Shown here one piece after another: positions 32,001 through 36,794 of a stretch of 64,000 nt of DNA. Origin of the DNA: Streptomyces halobius (GTDB lineage: Bacteria; Actinomycetota; Actinomycetes; Streptomycetales; Streptomycetaceae). The notes below the pieces were generated by a model, which was not told where the DNA came from, did not search any database, and saw only the letters and a list, made by a program, of their open reading frames with translations. Location: contig NZ_CP086322.1 in assembly GCF_023277745.1 (NCBI RefSeq), positions 9,052,001 through 9,116,000 on the forward strand, in the 5' to 3' direction. Every line of letters begins with the position of its first letter. Position 1 is the first letter of the stretch. Made by a program: the position numbers and the translations under genes.

Positions 32001-35000
32001 CCGACGCTGCCAGCCCCGTCGTGTGGCGGTTGTCGGCGAAGTCCTCCGGGGCGTTGCGTGCGCTGGCCGCCCGCATGGGCGAGCACGTCGCCGCGTCCTC
32101 GGACGCCGACAGCGCGGCGGGGCTTCGGCGGATCGCCGCCGCGCTGAACGGCCGGAGCCGATTCGCGCATCGGGCGACGATCATCACGACCCCGGCTGAG
32201 AACGCTTCAGAGGTCAAGGCCGGCGTCGTGCGGGCGTTGGAGACGCTGGCCTTTGACGAGGGTCTGGCGCTGGAGGGGCCTGCGTCGGCGCGGACGCTGG
32301 ATGCGGGCACCGGGTTGGTCACGGGTGGTGCTCGGGCTGGTTCGGGTGCGGTGTGGCAGTTCTCCGGTCAGGGGACGCTGCGACCGGAGGGCCTGGGCCG
32401 GCTCTGGGAGGTCCCGGACCTGGCACCGCACCTGGACGCGGCCGTGGCGGTCATGGACGAGTTCGCCGACTTCCCGGTGCGGGAGGTGCTGGCCGGTGAG
32501 GCCGGGGATCTGTCGCGGACGGGGTATGCGCAGGTGGCGCTGTTCGTGGTGCAGGTGGCGTTGGTGAACTGGCTGCGTGAGCGGGACCAGCGCCCGGATG
32601 CGGTGATGGGGCATTCGGTAGGTGAGTTCGCGGCGATGTGGGCGGCCGGGATGCTGGAACTGGCCGACGCGGCGGCGCTGGTGGCCGAGCGGGCCCGCCT
32701 GATGGAAGCCCTCCCCGACGGCGGCGCGATGATTGCCGTGAACGCATCTCCGCATGAGGTGGAGGAGCGGTTGGCCGGGATGTCGCGCTCGTCCGTCGCG
32801 GCGGTCAACGGGCCGGAGAGCACGGTGGTTTCGGGTCCGGAGGACGAGGTGACGGCCGTAGCGGAGTTCTTCCGCGACCGGGGGCGCAAGACGAGTCGGC
32901 TGCGGGTCTCGCACGCCTTCCACTCCCCGTTGATGGAGCCGGCTGCCGCCGAGTTCCGTACGTTCGCCGAGCAGTTCAGCTTCCGTGAGCCGAGCGTGCC
33001 GTTCTACTCCACCCAGACCGGTGCCCAGGCCACCACCGTGGACGCGGAGTACGTGGCGACGCACATCACCAACCCGGTGCTCTACCACCAGGCACTGACC
33101 GCCGTCGCGGAGCAGACGGAGACATTCGTGGAGGTCGGCCCGGACACCACCTTGACCGCCCTGGCCCGCACGGCCCACCCGCAGGCGGCGGCGCTTCCCC
33201 TGCTGACCTCCGCCCCGGACACGACCCCGGCCCACACCCTCACCCTGGCCCTGCACACCCTCACCCACGGCCAGACACCCGAGCCGACCCCGACCGGTTC
33301 GACTTCGACAAACACCACGCCCCCGTACACCGAGCTGCCGACCTACCCCTTCCAACGCACCCACCACTGGCTCACTCCGACCCCGCACAAGGAGAAGGGG
33401 ACCGAGTCCCAGCGGGACGACGACCGTTTCTGGAAGCTGGTCGAGTCGGGCGACACGGAGGCGCTTGCCGGCGAACTGGCGTTGACCGACGGCGAGTCGG
33501 TGGCAGCGCTGAAGGCACTGCTGCCCGCGCTGGCGCGCAGGCTGGAGCAGGCGGGCGGGCACGGTCAGGACAGCGGGCGGCTGCTGTCCCGCACCTGGCA
33601 CCCCTACGTCGGCTCGGCGCGGGTACGCCCTCTGGCACGCCGACGCTGGGTGCTGGCCGGCCCGGTCGACGGAGCGGCCCCCGTGCTCACCGGGCGGATC
33701 GCGGCGACGTTGGGCGATCTGCTGGTCGCCGGGCCGGTCGCCAGGACGGCCGATGAGCTCGACGCGGCGGCGAGGGAGCACCCTGACGCCGGGTTGCTTC
33801 TCCTCGCCGACGCGGCGAGCGGACCGCTGCCCGCGCCGGGCGCCTTCGCCGGCCGCGCCGTGGTGCTGACGAGCGGAGCCGTGCGGACCTCGGAGCGTGA
33901 CGCGCTGCCCGCACCGGGCGCGCTGCTGGACTGGGCGCAGGCATCGGCGGCTGACGACGTCAGCGCGGTAATCGATGTGCCGCAGGATGCCGACGAGCGT
34001 GCCTTGGGACGGCTGGCCGAGGCGCTGGGAGCGACGACCGTGGAGCCGTGGTTGGCGGTCCGTGCCCAGGGGACGTTCGTGCAGCGGCTGGAGGAGTGGA
34101 CACCGCGTCCGGCGGTGTCGGCGCCCGGCGTGCGACCGCTGGTAGCCGTGGTGCCCGACGAGGCGGCCGCCGACCGGTTCGGCGGTCCCGGCCCGGACGT
34201 GGAGGTGCTGGTGCCGGCGGCACGGGACGGCGAGATGGATTCCTCGTACTCCTCGCTCCTGGCGCGGCTGGAGTCCGTGCTGGCCCGGCGCGGAGGCGAC
34301 GCCGACTTCGTGGTCGTCGCCCTGCACGAGGGCGTTACGGGGCGGGAGGACCTGGTGCAGGCGGTGGCCGGACTGGTCGTGGACAGCCCCTCGACCGAAC
34401 TGCTGGTGTTCACGCAGCACGACGACGCCCCGTTGGGCAGCGTGCGCGCGGACCAATTGCGCGCGCTGACCACGCAGTTGCGGGCCCTGGGCACGAACGC
34501 CTCGACGATCGGGTTCCAGGACCAGGCCGGCCTGCCCCCCTTGCGCGCACTGGTCAACGAACTGCACCGCAGGGGCGGCGTAGACGCGACAGCAACACCC
34601 CTGGACTGGAACACGGCGATAAAGGCCGTGCCGGCACGGCTGCACGCGCAGCTGCAGTCGGTGCCCGCCGCCCACGCCGCATGGGAGACCGCGCACGGCA
34701 CCGGCACCCATGCGCCCGACTCGTCGGACGAGCAGCTGCGCACCCGGCTCGCGGAGAGCAGCCAGGACGAGGCGGCCGCGTTGATCGTCGAGGTCATCTG
34801 CCGGGAGGCGGCCGACGTGATCGGCTACGGGGGGAGCCGCTCCCTCGGGGCGGACCAGCTCTTCGCCGATCTTGGGCTCGGCTCCCTGATGGCGGTCGAA
34901 CTGCGCAACCGCGTGGCCGCGCGCACCGGTCTCGAGATCCCCGTCTCCCTCTTCTACGACCAGCCCACCCCCATGGATGTGGCGGCCCGGCTGGCGGAGA

Positions 35001-35143
35001 CGGCGGCCGCGGGGCACGGAACCGCGCCGTTGACCGCCCCGGCGCCGTACACCGACACGGGCGAAGCCACTGACGAGACCACGACCACCGCCGATACCAC
35101 CACCGAGACCACCGACCAGGACACCGACGAGGAGGAGTACTGA
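20024..35143 (+). CDS. Trimodular type I polyketide synthase (two KS-AT-DH-KR-ACP modules, then KS-AT-KR(eroded)-ACP)
   Basis: This protein has 5039 residues. A docking helix (1-33) precedes three modules. Module A: KS Cys ~205, AT GHSVGE ~676 with HAFH, DH HRVHGRVLVP ~975, KR ~1414 with LDD, ACP DSL ~1726. Module B: KS Cys ~1962, AT ~2434, DH ~2728, KR ~3171, ACP ~3483. Module C: KS Cys ~3722, AT ~4194, then ~350 residues resembling a KR without the GxGxxG site or catalytic Tyr, and an ACP with LGLGSL (Ser ~4949, Asp of DSL replaced by Gly). All three ATs predict malonyl-CoA; their N-termini read FSGQGTLRPEG instead of the common GQGSQ form. Expected product is a conjugated extension ending in an unreduced beta-keto thioester. 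No TE follows; the tail is Thr- and acid-rich. Its stop overlaps the TEII start. Confidence 0.95.
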   Translation: MADETKYLDYLKRATSDLRAAKRRLHEYEERASEPIAIVGVGCRFPGGVVSPEGLWELVASGTDAVSGFPSDRGWDVSELFDEDPEAVGRSYAREGGFVRDAGLFDADFFGINRREALAMDPQQRLLLECSWEAVERAGMDPLGLRGSRTGVYTGLMHHDYSPAIDAVPAEMEGYVGNGSLGSVASGRVAYTLGLEGPAVTVDTACSSSLVAVHMAVNALRAGECSLALAGGATIMSTPGPFIESSRQRGMSPDGRCKSYSDSADGMGWGEGVGVLVLERLSDAVAAGRRVLAVVRGCAVNQDGASSTLTAPRGPAQRAVVERALAAAGVEPADVGVVEGHGTGTRLGDPMEVSALQAVYGRRRGEGEGPLWLGSVKSNVGHAQAAAGVAGIIKMVGAFAHDVLPATLHAAQPSSAVEWDGGGVELLREARPWERDPQRPRRAGVSSFGISGTNAHVILEEPPVPAEPVADGADDAAGSVVWRMSAKSPGALRTQAARMGEYVAASSDAESAAGLLRIGAALDGRSRFAHRATIVATLGENAAEAKAGVVRALETLAVDEGLALDGPVSSRTLDAGTGLVTGGARAGSGVVWQFSGQGTLRPEGLGRLWEVPGLAPHLDAAVAVMDEFAGFPAREVLAGEAGDLSRTGYAQVALFVVQVALVNWLRERDQRPDAVMGHSVGELAAMWAAGMLELPDAAALVAERARLMEALPDGGAMIAVHATREEVEAQLADAPRSAIAAVNGPESTVVSGPEDEVSAVAEVFRSQGRKTSRLRVSHAFHSPLMEPAAAQFRRFAEQFSFREPSVSFYSTQTGAQATTVDAEYVATHITNPVLYHQALTAAGEQTDMFVEVGPDTTLTALARTARPQAAALPLLTSAPDTTPAHTLTLALHTLTHDQTPEPSPAGSTDAATPYAELPTYPFQRTHYWLTPAQRAHASLPAADHPLLDGTTELPGSGAVLFTGRVSVGAHPWLAEHRVHGRVLVPGTALVELAAWVGAGLEVPVVDELVVKAPVVLDDDEALVLQVLVGAVAESGTRTLTVHSHPASGSDPVEWTEHLTGVLAPEAETAPKKWEARPGSTTPMDGLYEQIADFGLEYGPLFRGLRSVGRDGRTVVGRVEMDEAYENAAGFALHPALFDAALHTIAATAEHDSGDEPQEIRLPFAWKGVRIHGAAERAVRVLVRQLSPQSYGLQLVSTEGELVVSVDELTVAEVSPQQIAAAGAHRAGQPLLVPVWRPAALTAPAETDHWSSVGFDDDLGFGSADSLEAAVEAGAGAVVYKLESAAGDGASWPSAGVVHQAVGAALDVVCRWLAVASEDQRLVVVSRWAAGVEGDPVVDAASSAALGLLRSAQAEHPGRIALVDMDDDPRSWQALTRVPFAAEPQTAIREGTLKVARITPSQEQRALEPNPFGSGAVVVTGAGGQLGRVIARHLVVTHGVRDLLLLSRSGAASASMTGLWEELAELGAQVAVAACDVADRDEVHSALSGYDGDITGVVHAAGVLDDGFVESLTAERVSAVLRPKVDAVLNLHDVATELGLNLTNFVVFSSAASLLGSPGQGSYAAANAFLNEFARVRSATGVPTLALDWGLWEASGDDAGMTSGLSAGDLARLRRSGFVPLAVEDGLGLFDRALAGGAPVAVPIGLDRPALAKSPEVPALLRELVPVSARAGVRGGQGDKGFVQRLRGLDAVERRERVQELVIGTATGVLGRSVDAAIDADTSFSGLGFDSLAALELRNRLGGAVGQTLPASLIFDYPDARSLTDFLLELLVAEEPSAPVQATPAETAAADEPIAIVGVGCRFPGGVVSPEGLWELVASGTDAVSGFPSDRGWDVSELFDDDPEAVGRSYARAGGFVHGAGLFDADFFGINRREALAMDPQQRLLLECSWEAVERAGMDPLGLRGSRTGVYTGLMYHDYGTRIPEYPADLEGFVGTGVAGSVASGRVAYTLGLEGPALTVDTACSSSLVAVHMAVNALRSGECSLALAGGATIMSTPGAFIEFSRQRGLSPDGRCKAFSEEADGVGWGEGVGVLMLERLSDAVAAGRRVLAVVRGCAVNQDGASSTLTAPRGPAQRAVVERALAAAGVEPGDVDVVEGHGTGTRLGDPMEVSALQAVYGRRDGAGQGPLWLGSVKSNIGHAQAAAGVAGIIKMVGAFAHDVLPPTLHAGQPSSAVEWDGGGVELLREARPWEPDPQRPRRAGVSSFGISGTNAHLILEEPPRPVELLAEGDADEGDPLVWRLSAKSSVALRAQAARMADFLADTSDAEGLSGLRGIGAALERRTSFGHRATIVATPGEDATEVRSGLVRALETLAFDEGLALEGPASARTLDAGTGLVTGGARAGSGAVWQFSGQGTLRPEGLGRLWEVPDLAPHLDAAVAVMDEFADFPVREVLAGEAGDLSRTGYAQVALFVVQVALVNWLRERDQRPDAVMGHSVGEFAAMWAAGMLELADAAALVAERARLMEALPDGGAMIAIHATREEVEARLAGAPRSSVAAVNGPESTVVSGPEDEVTAVAEFFRDRGRKTSRLRVSHAFHSPLMEPAAAEFRTFAEQFSFHEPSVPFYSTQTGTQVTAVDAEYVATHITNPVLYHQALTAVAEQAGTFVEVGPDTTLTALARTAHPQAAALPLLTSAPDTAPAHTLTLVLHTLTHHETPPPTLEAGTTPHIDLPTYPFQHTHHWLTGGPFAGSSLSAAEHPLLDGMTELPVSGAVLFTGRVSAGSHPWLAEHRVHGRVLVPGTALVELAAWVGAELGAPVVDELVVKAPVVLGDDDALVLQALVERGDESGARGITVHSRPVSAAAAHPAEWSEHMSAVLSPADADASEPDSWTAGPGVPVSLDGLYEQLADFGLDYGPLFRGLRSVEQDGRTVIGRVEMDEAYENAAGFALHPALFDAALHAIAATAERNADDDVQLPFSWRGVRLHRPANGGAVRVLIRQLSPRSYRLRLTTPDGEAVIDVAELTVAEVSPQQIAAAGAHRAGQPLLVPVWRPAALTAPAETDHWSSVGFVDDLGFGSADSLEAAVEAGAGVVVYELGSSTVGDGASWPSAGVVHQAVGAALDVVCRWLAAASEDQRLVVVSRWAAGVEGDLVVDAASAAALGLLRSAQAEHPGRIALVDMDDDPRSWQALTRVPFAAEPQTAIREGTLRVARITPSQEQRALEPNPFGSGAVVVTGAGGQLGRVIARHLVVTHEVRDLLLLSRSGAASASVTGLRDELSELGAQVAVAACDVANGDEVRSVLAGHNGDITGIVHSAGVLDDGFVESLTAERVSAVLRPKVDAVLNLHDVATELGLGLTRFVVFSSAAAVLGGPGQGSYAAANAFLNEFARVRSAAGMPTLALDWGLWEASGDDGMASGLSAADLARLRRSGFVPLAEEEGVALFDRALAGGDPVAMPLGLDRPALGRSAEVPTVLRELAPVSVRSGHRIGQGEDKGFAQRLRGLDAAERRERVRELVIGTATGVLGRSADAAIDADTSFSGLGFDSLTALELRNRLGGAVGQTLPASLIFDYPDARSLTDYLLELLVGTEAGADTETARPAATAGTGADEPIAIVGVGCRFPGGVVSPEGLWGLVASQTDAVSGFPVDRGWDVSELFDEDPDAAGKSYAREGGFVHGAGLFDPDFFGINPREAMAMDPQQRLLLECSWEAAERAGMDPLALRGSRTGVYTGLMYHDYGTELTECPTDVEGLVGTGVAGSVASGRVAYTLGLEGPALTVDTACSSSLVAVHMAVNALRSGECSLALAGGATIMSTPRAFIEFSRQRGLSPDGRCKAFSEEADGVGWGEGVGVLMLERLSDAVAAGRRVLAVVRGCAVNQDGASSTLTAPRGPAQRAVVERALAAAGVEPGDVDVVEGHGTGTRLGDPMEVSALQAVYGHRRGEEQEPLWLGSVKSNVGHAQAAAGVAGIIKMIGAFAHRMLPPTLHAAQPSSAVEWDGGGVELLREARPWEPDPQRPRRAGVSSFGISGTNAHVILEEPPLPAEPVAEGATDADAASPVVWRLSAKSSGALRALAARMGEHVAASSDADSAAGLRRIAAALNGRSRFAHRATIITTPAENASEVKAGVVRALETLAFDEGLALEGPASARTLDAGTGLVTGGARAGSGAVWQFSGQGTLRPEGLGRLWEVPDLAPHLDAAVAVMDEFADFPVREVLAGEAGDLSRTGYAQVALFVVQVALVNWLRERDQRPDAVMGHSVGEFAAMWAAGMLELADAAALVAERARLMEALPDGGAMIAVNASPHEVEERLAGMSRSSVAAVNGPESTVVSGPEDEVTAVAEFFRDRGRKTSRLRVSHAFHSPLMEPAAAEFRTFAEQFSFREPSVPFYSTQTGAQATTVDAEYVATHITNPVLYHQALTAVAEQTETFVEVGPDTTLTALARTAHPQAAALPLLTSAPDTTPAHTLTLALHTLTHGQTPEPTPTGSTSTNTTPPYTELPTYPFQRTHHWLTPTPHKEKGTESQRDDDRFWKLVESGDTEALAGELALTDGESVAALKALLPALARRLEQAGGHGQDSGRLLSRTWHPYVGSARVRPLARRRWVLAGPVDGAAPVLTGRIAATLGDLLVAGPVARTADELDAAAREHPDAGLLLLADAASGPLPAPGAFAGRAVVLTSGAVRTSERDALPAPGALLDWAQASAADDVSAVIDVPQDADERALGRLAEALGATTVEPWLAVRAQGTFVQRLEEWTPRPAVSAPGVRPLVAVVPDEAAADRFGGPGPDVEVLVPAARDGEMDSSYSSLLARLESVLARRGGDADFVVVALHEGVTGREDLVQAVAGLVVDSPSTELLVFTQHDDAPLGSVRADQLRALTTQLRALGTNASTIGFQDQAGLPPLRALVNELHRRGGVDATATPLDWNTAIKAVPARLHAQLQSVPAAHAAWETAHGTGTHAPDSSDEQLRTRLAESSQDEAAALIVEVICREAADVIGYGGSRSLGADQLFADLGLGSLMAVELRNRVAARTGLEIPVSLFYDQPTPMDVAARLAETAAAGHGTAPLTAPAPYTDTGEATDETTTTADTTTETTDQDTDEEEY
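25836..26349 (+). repeat. Near-identical KS tract shared between modules B and C (copy 1)
   Basis: This segment matches 31116-31629 (constant offset of 5280) with differences seen only in one short cluster where TGGTGCG versus ACGCGCG occurs near 26011. It covers the KS active-site region. Identity at silent positions implies recent duplication or gene conversion. Confidence 0.85.
26943..27447 (+). repeat. Near-identical AT tract shared between modules B and C (copy 1)
   Basis: This segment matches 32229-32733 (offset 5286) with one mismatch noticed by eye (GCTTC versus GCGTC). It spans the KS-AT linker end and the AT up to just after the GHSVGE region. Module A has a related but more diverged version. 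Confidence 0.85.
31116..31629 (+). repeat. Near-identical KS tract shared between modules B and C (copy 2)
   Basis: This is the partner of 25836-26349. Sequence on both sides diverges quickly (for example GTCTCTGCGC versus GTCTCGGCAC just after the tract), so the borders look like conversion tract ends rather than module ends. Confidence 0.85.
32229..32733 (+). repeat. Near-identical AT tract shared between modules B and C (copy 2)
   Basis: This is the partner of 26943-27447. The offset differs by 6 bases from the KS tract, so an indel separates the two tracts. Confidence 0.85.
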
Positions 35144-35979
35144 TGACTGGAGGAGTTGAGGCTCAGCCGAAATCCGCGGCGGAGCCATGGCTGAGAAGAT
35201 TCCACCCGGCGCCGTCGGCCCGAGCCCGGCTGGTGTGCGCTCCGCACGCGGGCGGCGCGGCAACGGCATACCACGGTCTGTCGGAGCGGCTCGCCCCGGA
35301 TGTCGAGGTGCTGACGGTGCAGTACCCCGGCCGTCAGGACCGCCGGCACGAGCCCTTCGCCGACAGCATCGGTGAGATCGCGGACCGCCTGGCGGAGGTC
35401 CTCCCGGCCACCGGCGCGGACGGTGCGCCGCTGATCCTGTTCGGACACAGCATGGGCTCGGCAGTCGTCTTCGAGCTGGCACGCCGGCTGCCGCCGGACG
35501 CTGTCACCGGAGTGATCGTGTCCGGACGCGGCGCCCCGTCGCAGGCCGTGGCCAAACCCATCCGCCTGCACGACGAGGCGGCGCTGCTGAAGGAGATGCG
35601 GCTACTCGACGGGACTGACGCGGACGTCTTCGCGGACCAGGACCTGCTGCGCATGGTGCTGCCGGCGGTGCAGGCCGACTACCGCATCATCCAGGCCTAC
35701 CAGGCCGAGGAGTCCGCCTCGATCGACGCGCCGCTGACGGTCTTCAACGGTGACGCCGATCCGCGCGTGAGCGTCGACGCGGCCGCTGCCTGGCAGCAGC
35801 ACTCCACCGGCCGCTTCCGCTCACGGGTCTTTCCTGGCGGGCACTTCTATCTGGACGACCTGTCCGTCTCCTTCGCCGAGCACGTCCGCGAGGCGATCGA
35901 ACAGTTCCTCGACGACCGGTTCCTCGACGACCCGGACACGGTCGCGTACTCGTACTCGCGTAAAGGAGCTTCATCATGA
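35143..35979 (+). CDS. Type II thioesterase (editing)
   Basis: This is a 278-residue alpha/beta hydrolase of the external thioesterase family found in PKS/NRPS clusters. It has the nucleophile elbow GHSMG with Ser103, an Asp in the NGDADPRVS segment and the catalytic His in GGHFYL near the C-terminus. TEIIs typically hydrolyse aberrant or decarboxylated acyl groups from carrier proteins rather than releasing the final product. The start ATG overlaps the PKS stop (TGATG), and its own stop overlaps the next start (ATGA), so it is translated with the PKS. GGAGGAG at 35131-35137 is a plausible ribosome site. Confidence 0.93.
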   Translation: MTGGVEAQPKSAAEPWLRRFHPAPSARARLVCAPHAGGAATAYHGLSERLAPDVEVLTVQYPGRQDRRHEPFADSIGEIADRLAEVLPATGADGAPLILFGHSMGSAVVFELARRLPPDAVTGVIVSGRGAPSQAVAKPIRLHDEAALLKEMRLLDGTDADVFADQDLLRMVLPAVQADYRIIQAYQAEESASIDAPLTVFNGDADPRVSVDAAAAWQQHSTGRFRSRVFPGGHFYLDDLSVSFAEHVREAIEQFLDDRFLDDPDTVAYSYSRKGASS

Positions 35980-36794
35980 GCGACACGTCGACCCCCTGGA
36001 CCCACCTCGCGGGCAGCGGGAAGGACAAGGAAGTCGTCCTCGCCGTCGACTACCCGAAGACGGGGCGGCCGGAGGCGGGCTTTCCCGACCTGGTGGTCCA
36101 TCTTCCTGACGACATCGAGGTGTGGGAGACCGCTCCGGTCTCGGTGGCCGGCATCGACGGAGAACTGAGCGGATCGGACTGGGTGGACCACTGGCTCGAA
36201 GGGATCGTGGCCAACGACTGGACCGTCAAGGCCGTCATGGGGTTCTGCGCCTCCAGCCCCTACGCGTCCACCCTGCGCGACCGGATAGCCGACACCCGGG
36301 GCAGCACGCCCAGGCTGGTGCTGTTCGATCCCGACGTTCCCCAGGAGTTCTATCTCGCCTGGCAGTTCACCCGGGTCATCGAGGGGTACCTGCCCGAGCT
36401 GACCCCGCAGGAGATCGCCGCCGCCAAGGAGACCGCCGAGCGGATGCGCGATGCGCACGACACAATGTCGGGGCTGGCCCGGGCGCTCCTCGACTTCGGC
36501 CGTCCCCTGGTCGAGCTCAACTGCAGCCGCAGCGGACTGGACGCCGCCCGCACCCAGGAGCTGTTCGACGCCTTCCGCACCTACGTCTCCTACCAGGTCG
36601 GCGCCAACGCGGTGGCCGTCGCGGACGCCGACGCCCTGCTGGCGAGCTGGGCAACCGCCACGGCTGTCTCTTCCTCCACCCCCGGCGACGGGGCCAAGGC
36701 CGCGGCCGAGGAGCTCTCGTTCCCCTCGACCATCCACGCCGATCTTCTGAGCAGCCGTGAGGTGGTCGAGGCCGTCGCCGGACTCCTGCGATGA
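35976..36794 (+). CDS. Cys-nucleophile alpha/beta hydrolase-like protein, candidate Dieckmann cyclase (tetramate/pyridone release)
   Basis: This protein has 272 residues. The elbow reads MGFCASS, with Cys91 in the place of the usual Ser of thioesterases. Asp118 (in LVLFDPD) lies 27 residues later and His254 (STIHADLL) near the C-terminus, a Cys-Asp-His arrangement like that known for the TrdC/SlgL/KirHI/NcmC Dieckmann cyclases that form tetramic acids or pyridones from PCP-bound beta-ketoacyl aminoacyl thioesters. Size also fits. It overlaps the TEII stop (ATGA) and the following A-PCP start (ATGA), placing it between the final PKS and the amino-acid-activating protein. The assignment is by motif and context only; sequence similarity outside the motifs could not be tested. 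An alternative is an unusual hydrolytic thioesterase. AAAGGAG upstream is a good ribosome site. Confidence 0.6.
   Translation: MSDTSTPWTHLAGSGKDKEVVLAVDYPKTGRPEAGFPDLVVHLPDDIEVWETAPVSVAGIDGELSGSDWVDHWLEGIVANDWTVKAVMGFCASSPYASTLRDRIADTRGSTPRLVLFDPDVPQEFYLAWQFTRVIEGYLPELTPQEIAAAKETAERMRDAHDTMSGLARALLDFGRPLVELNCSRSGLDAARTQELFDAFRTYVSYQVGANAVAVADADALLASWATATAVSSSTPGDGAKAAAEELSFPSTIHADLLSSREVVEAVAGLLR

Noticed and set aside
35143..35979. Type II thioesterase as the chain-releasing enzyme
   Set aside because: It has the sequence and position of an editing TEII; discrete TEIIs do not normally release the final product.
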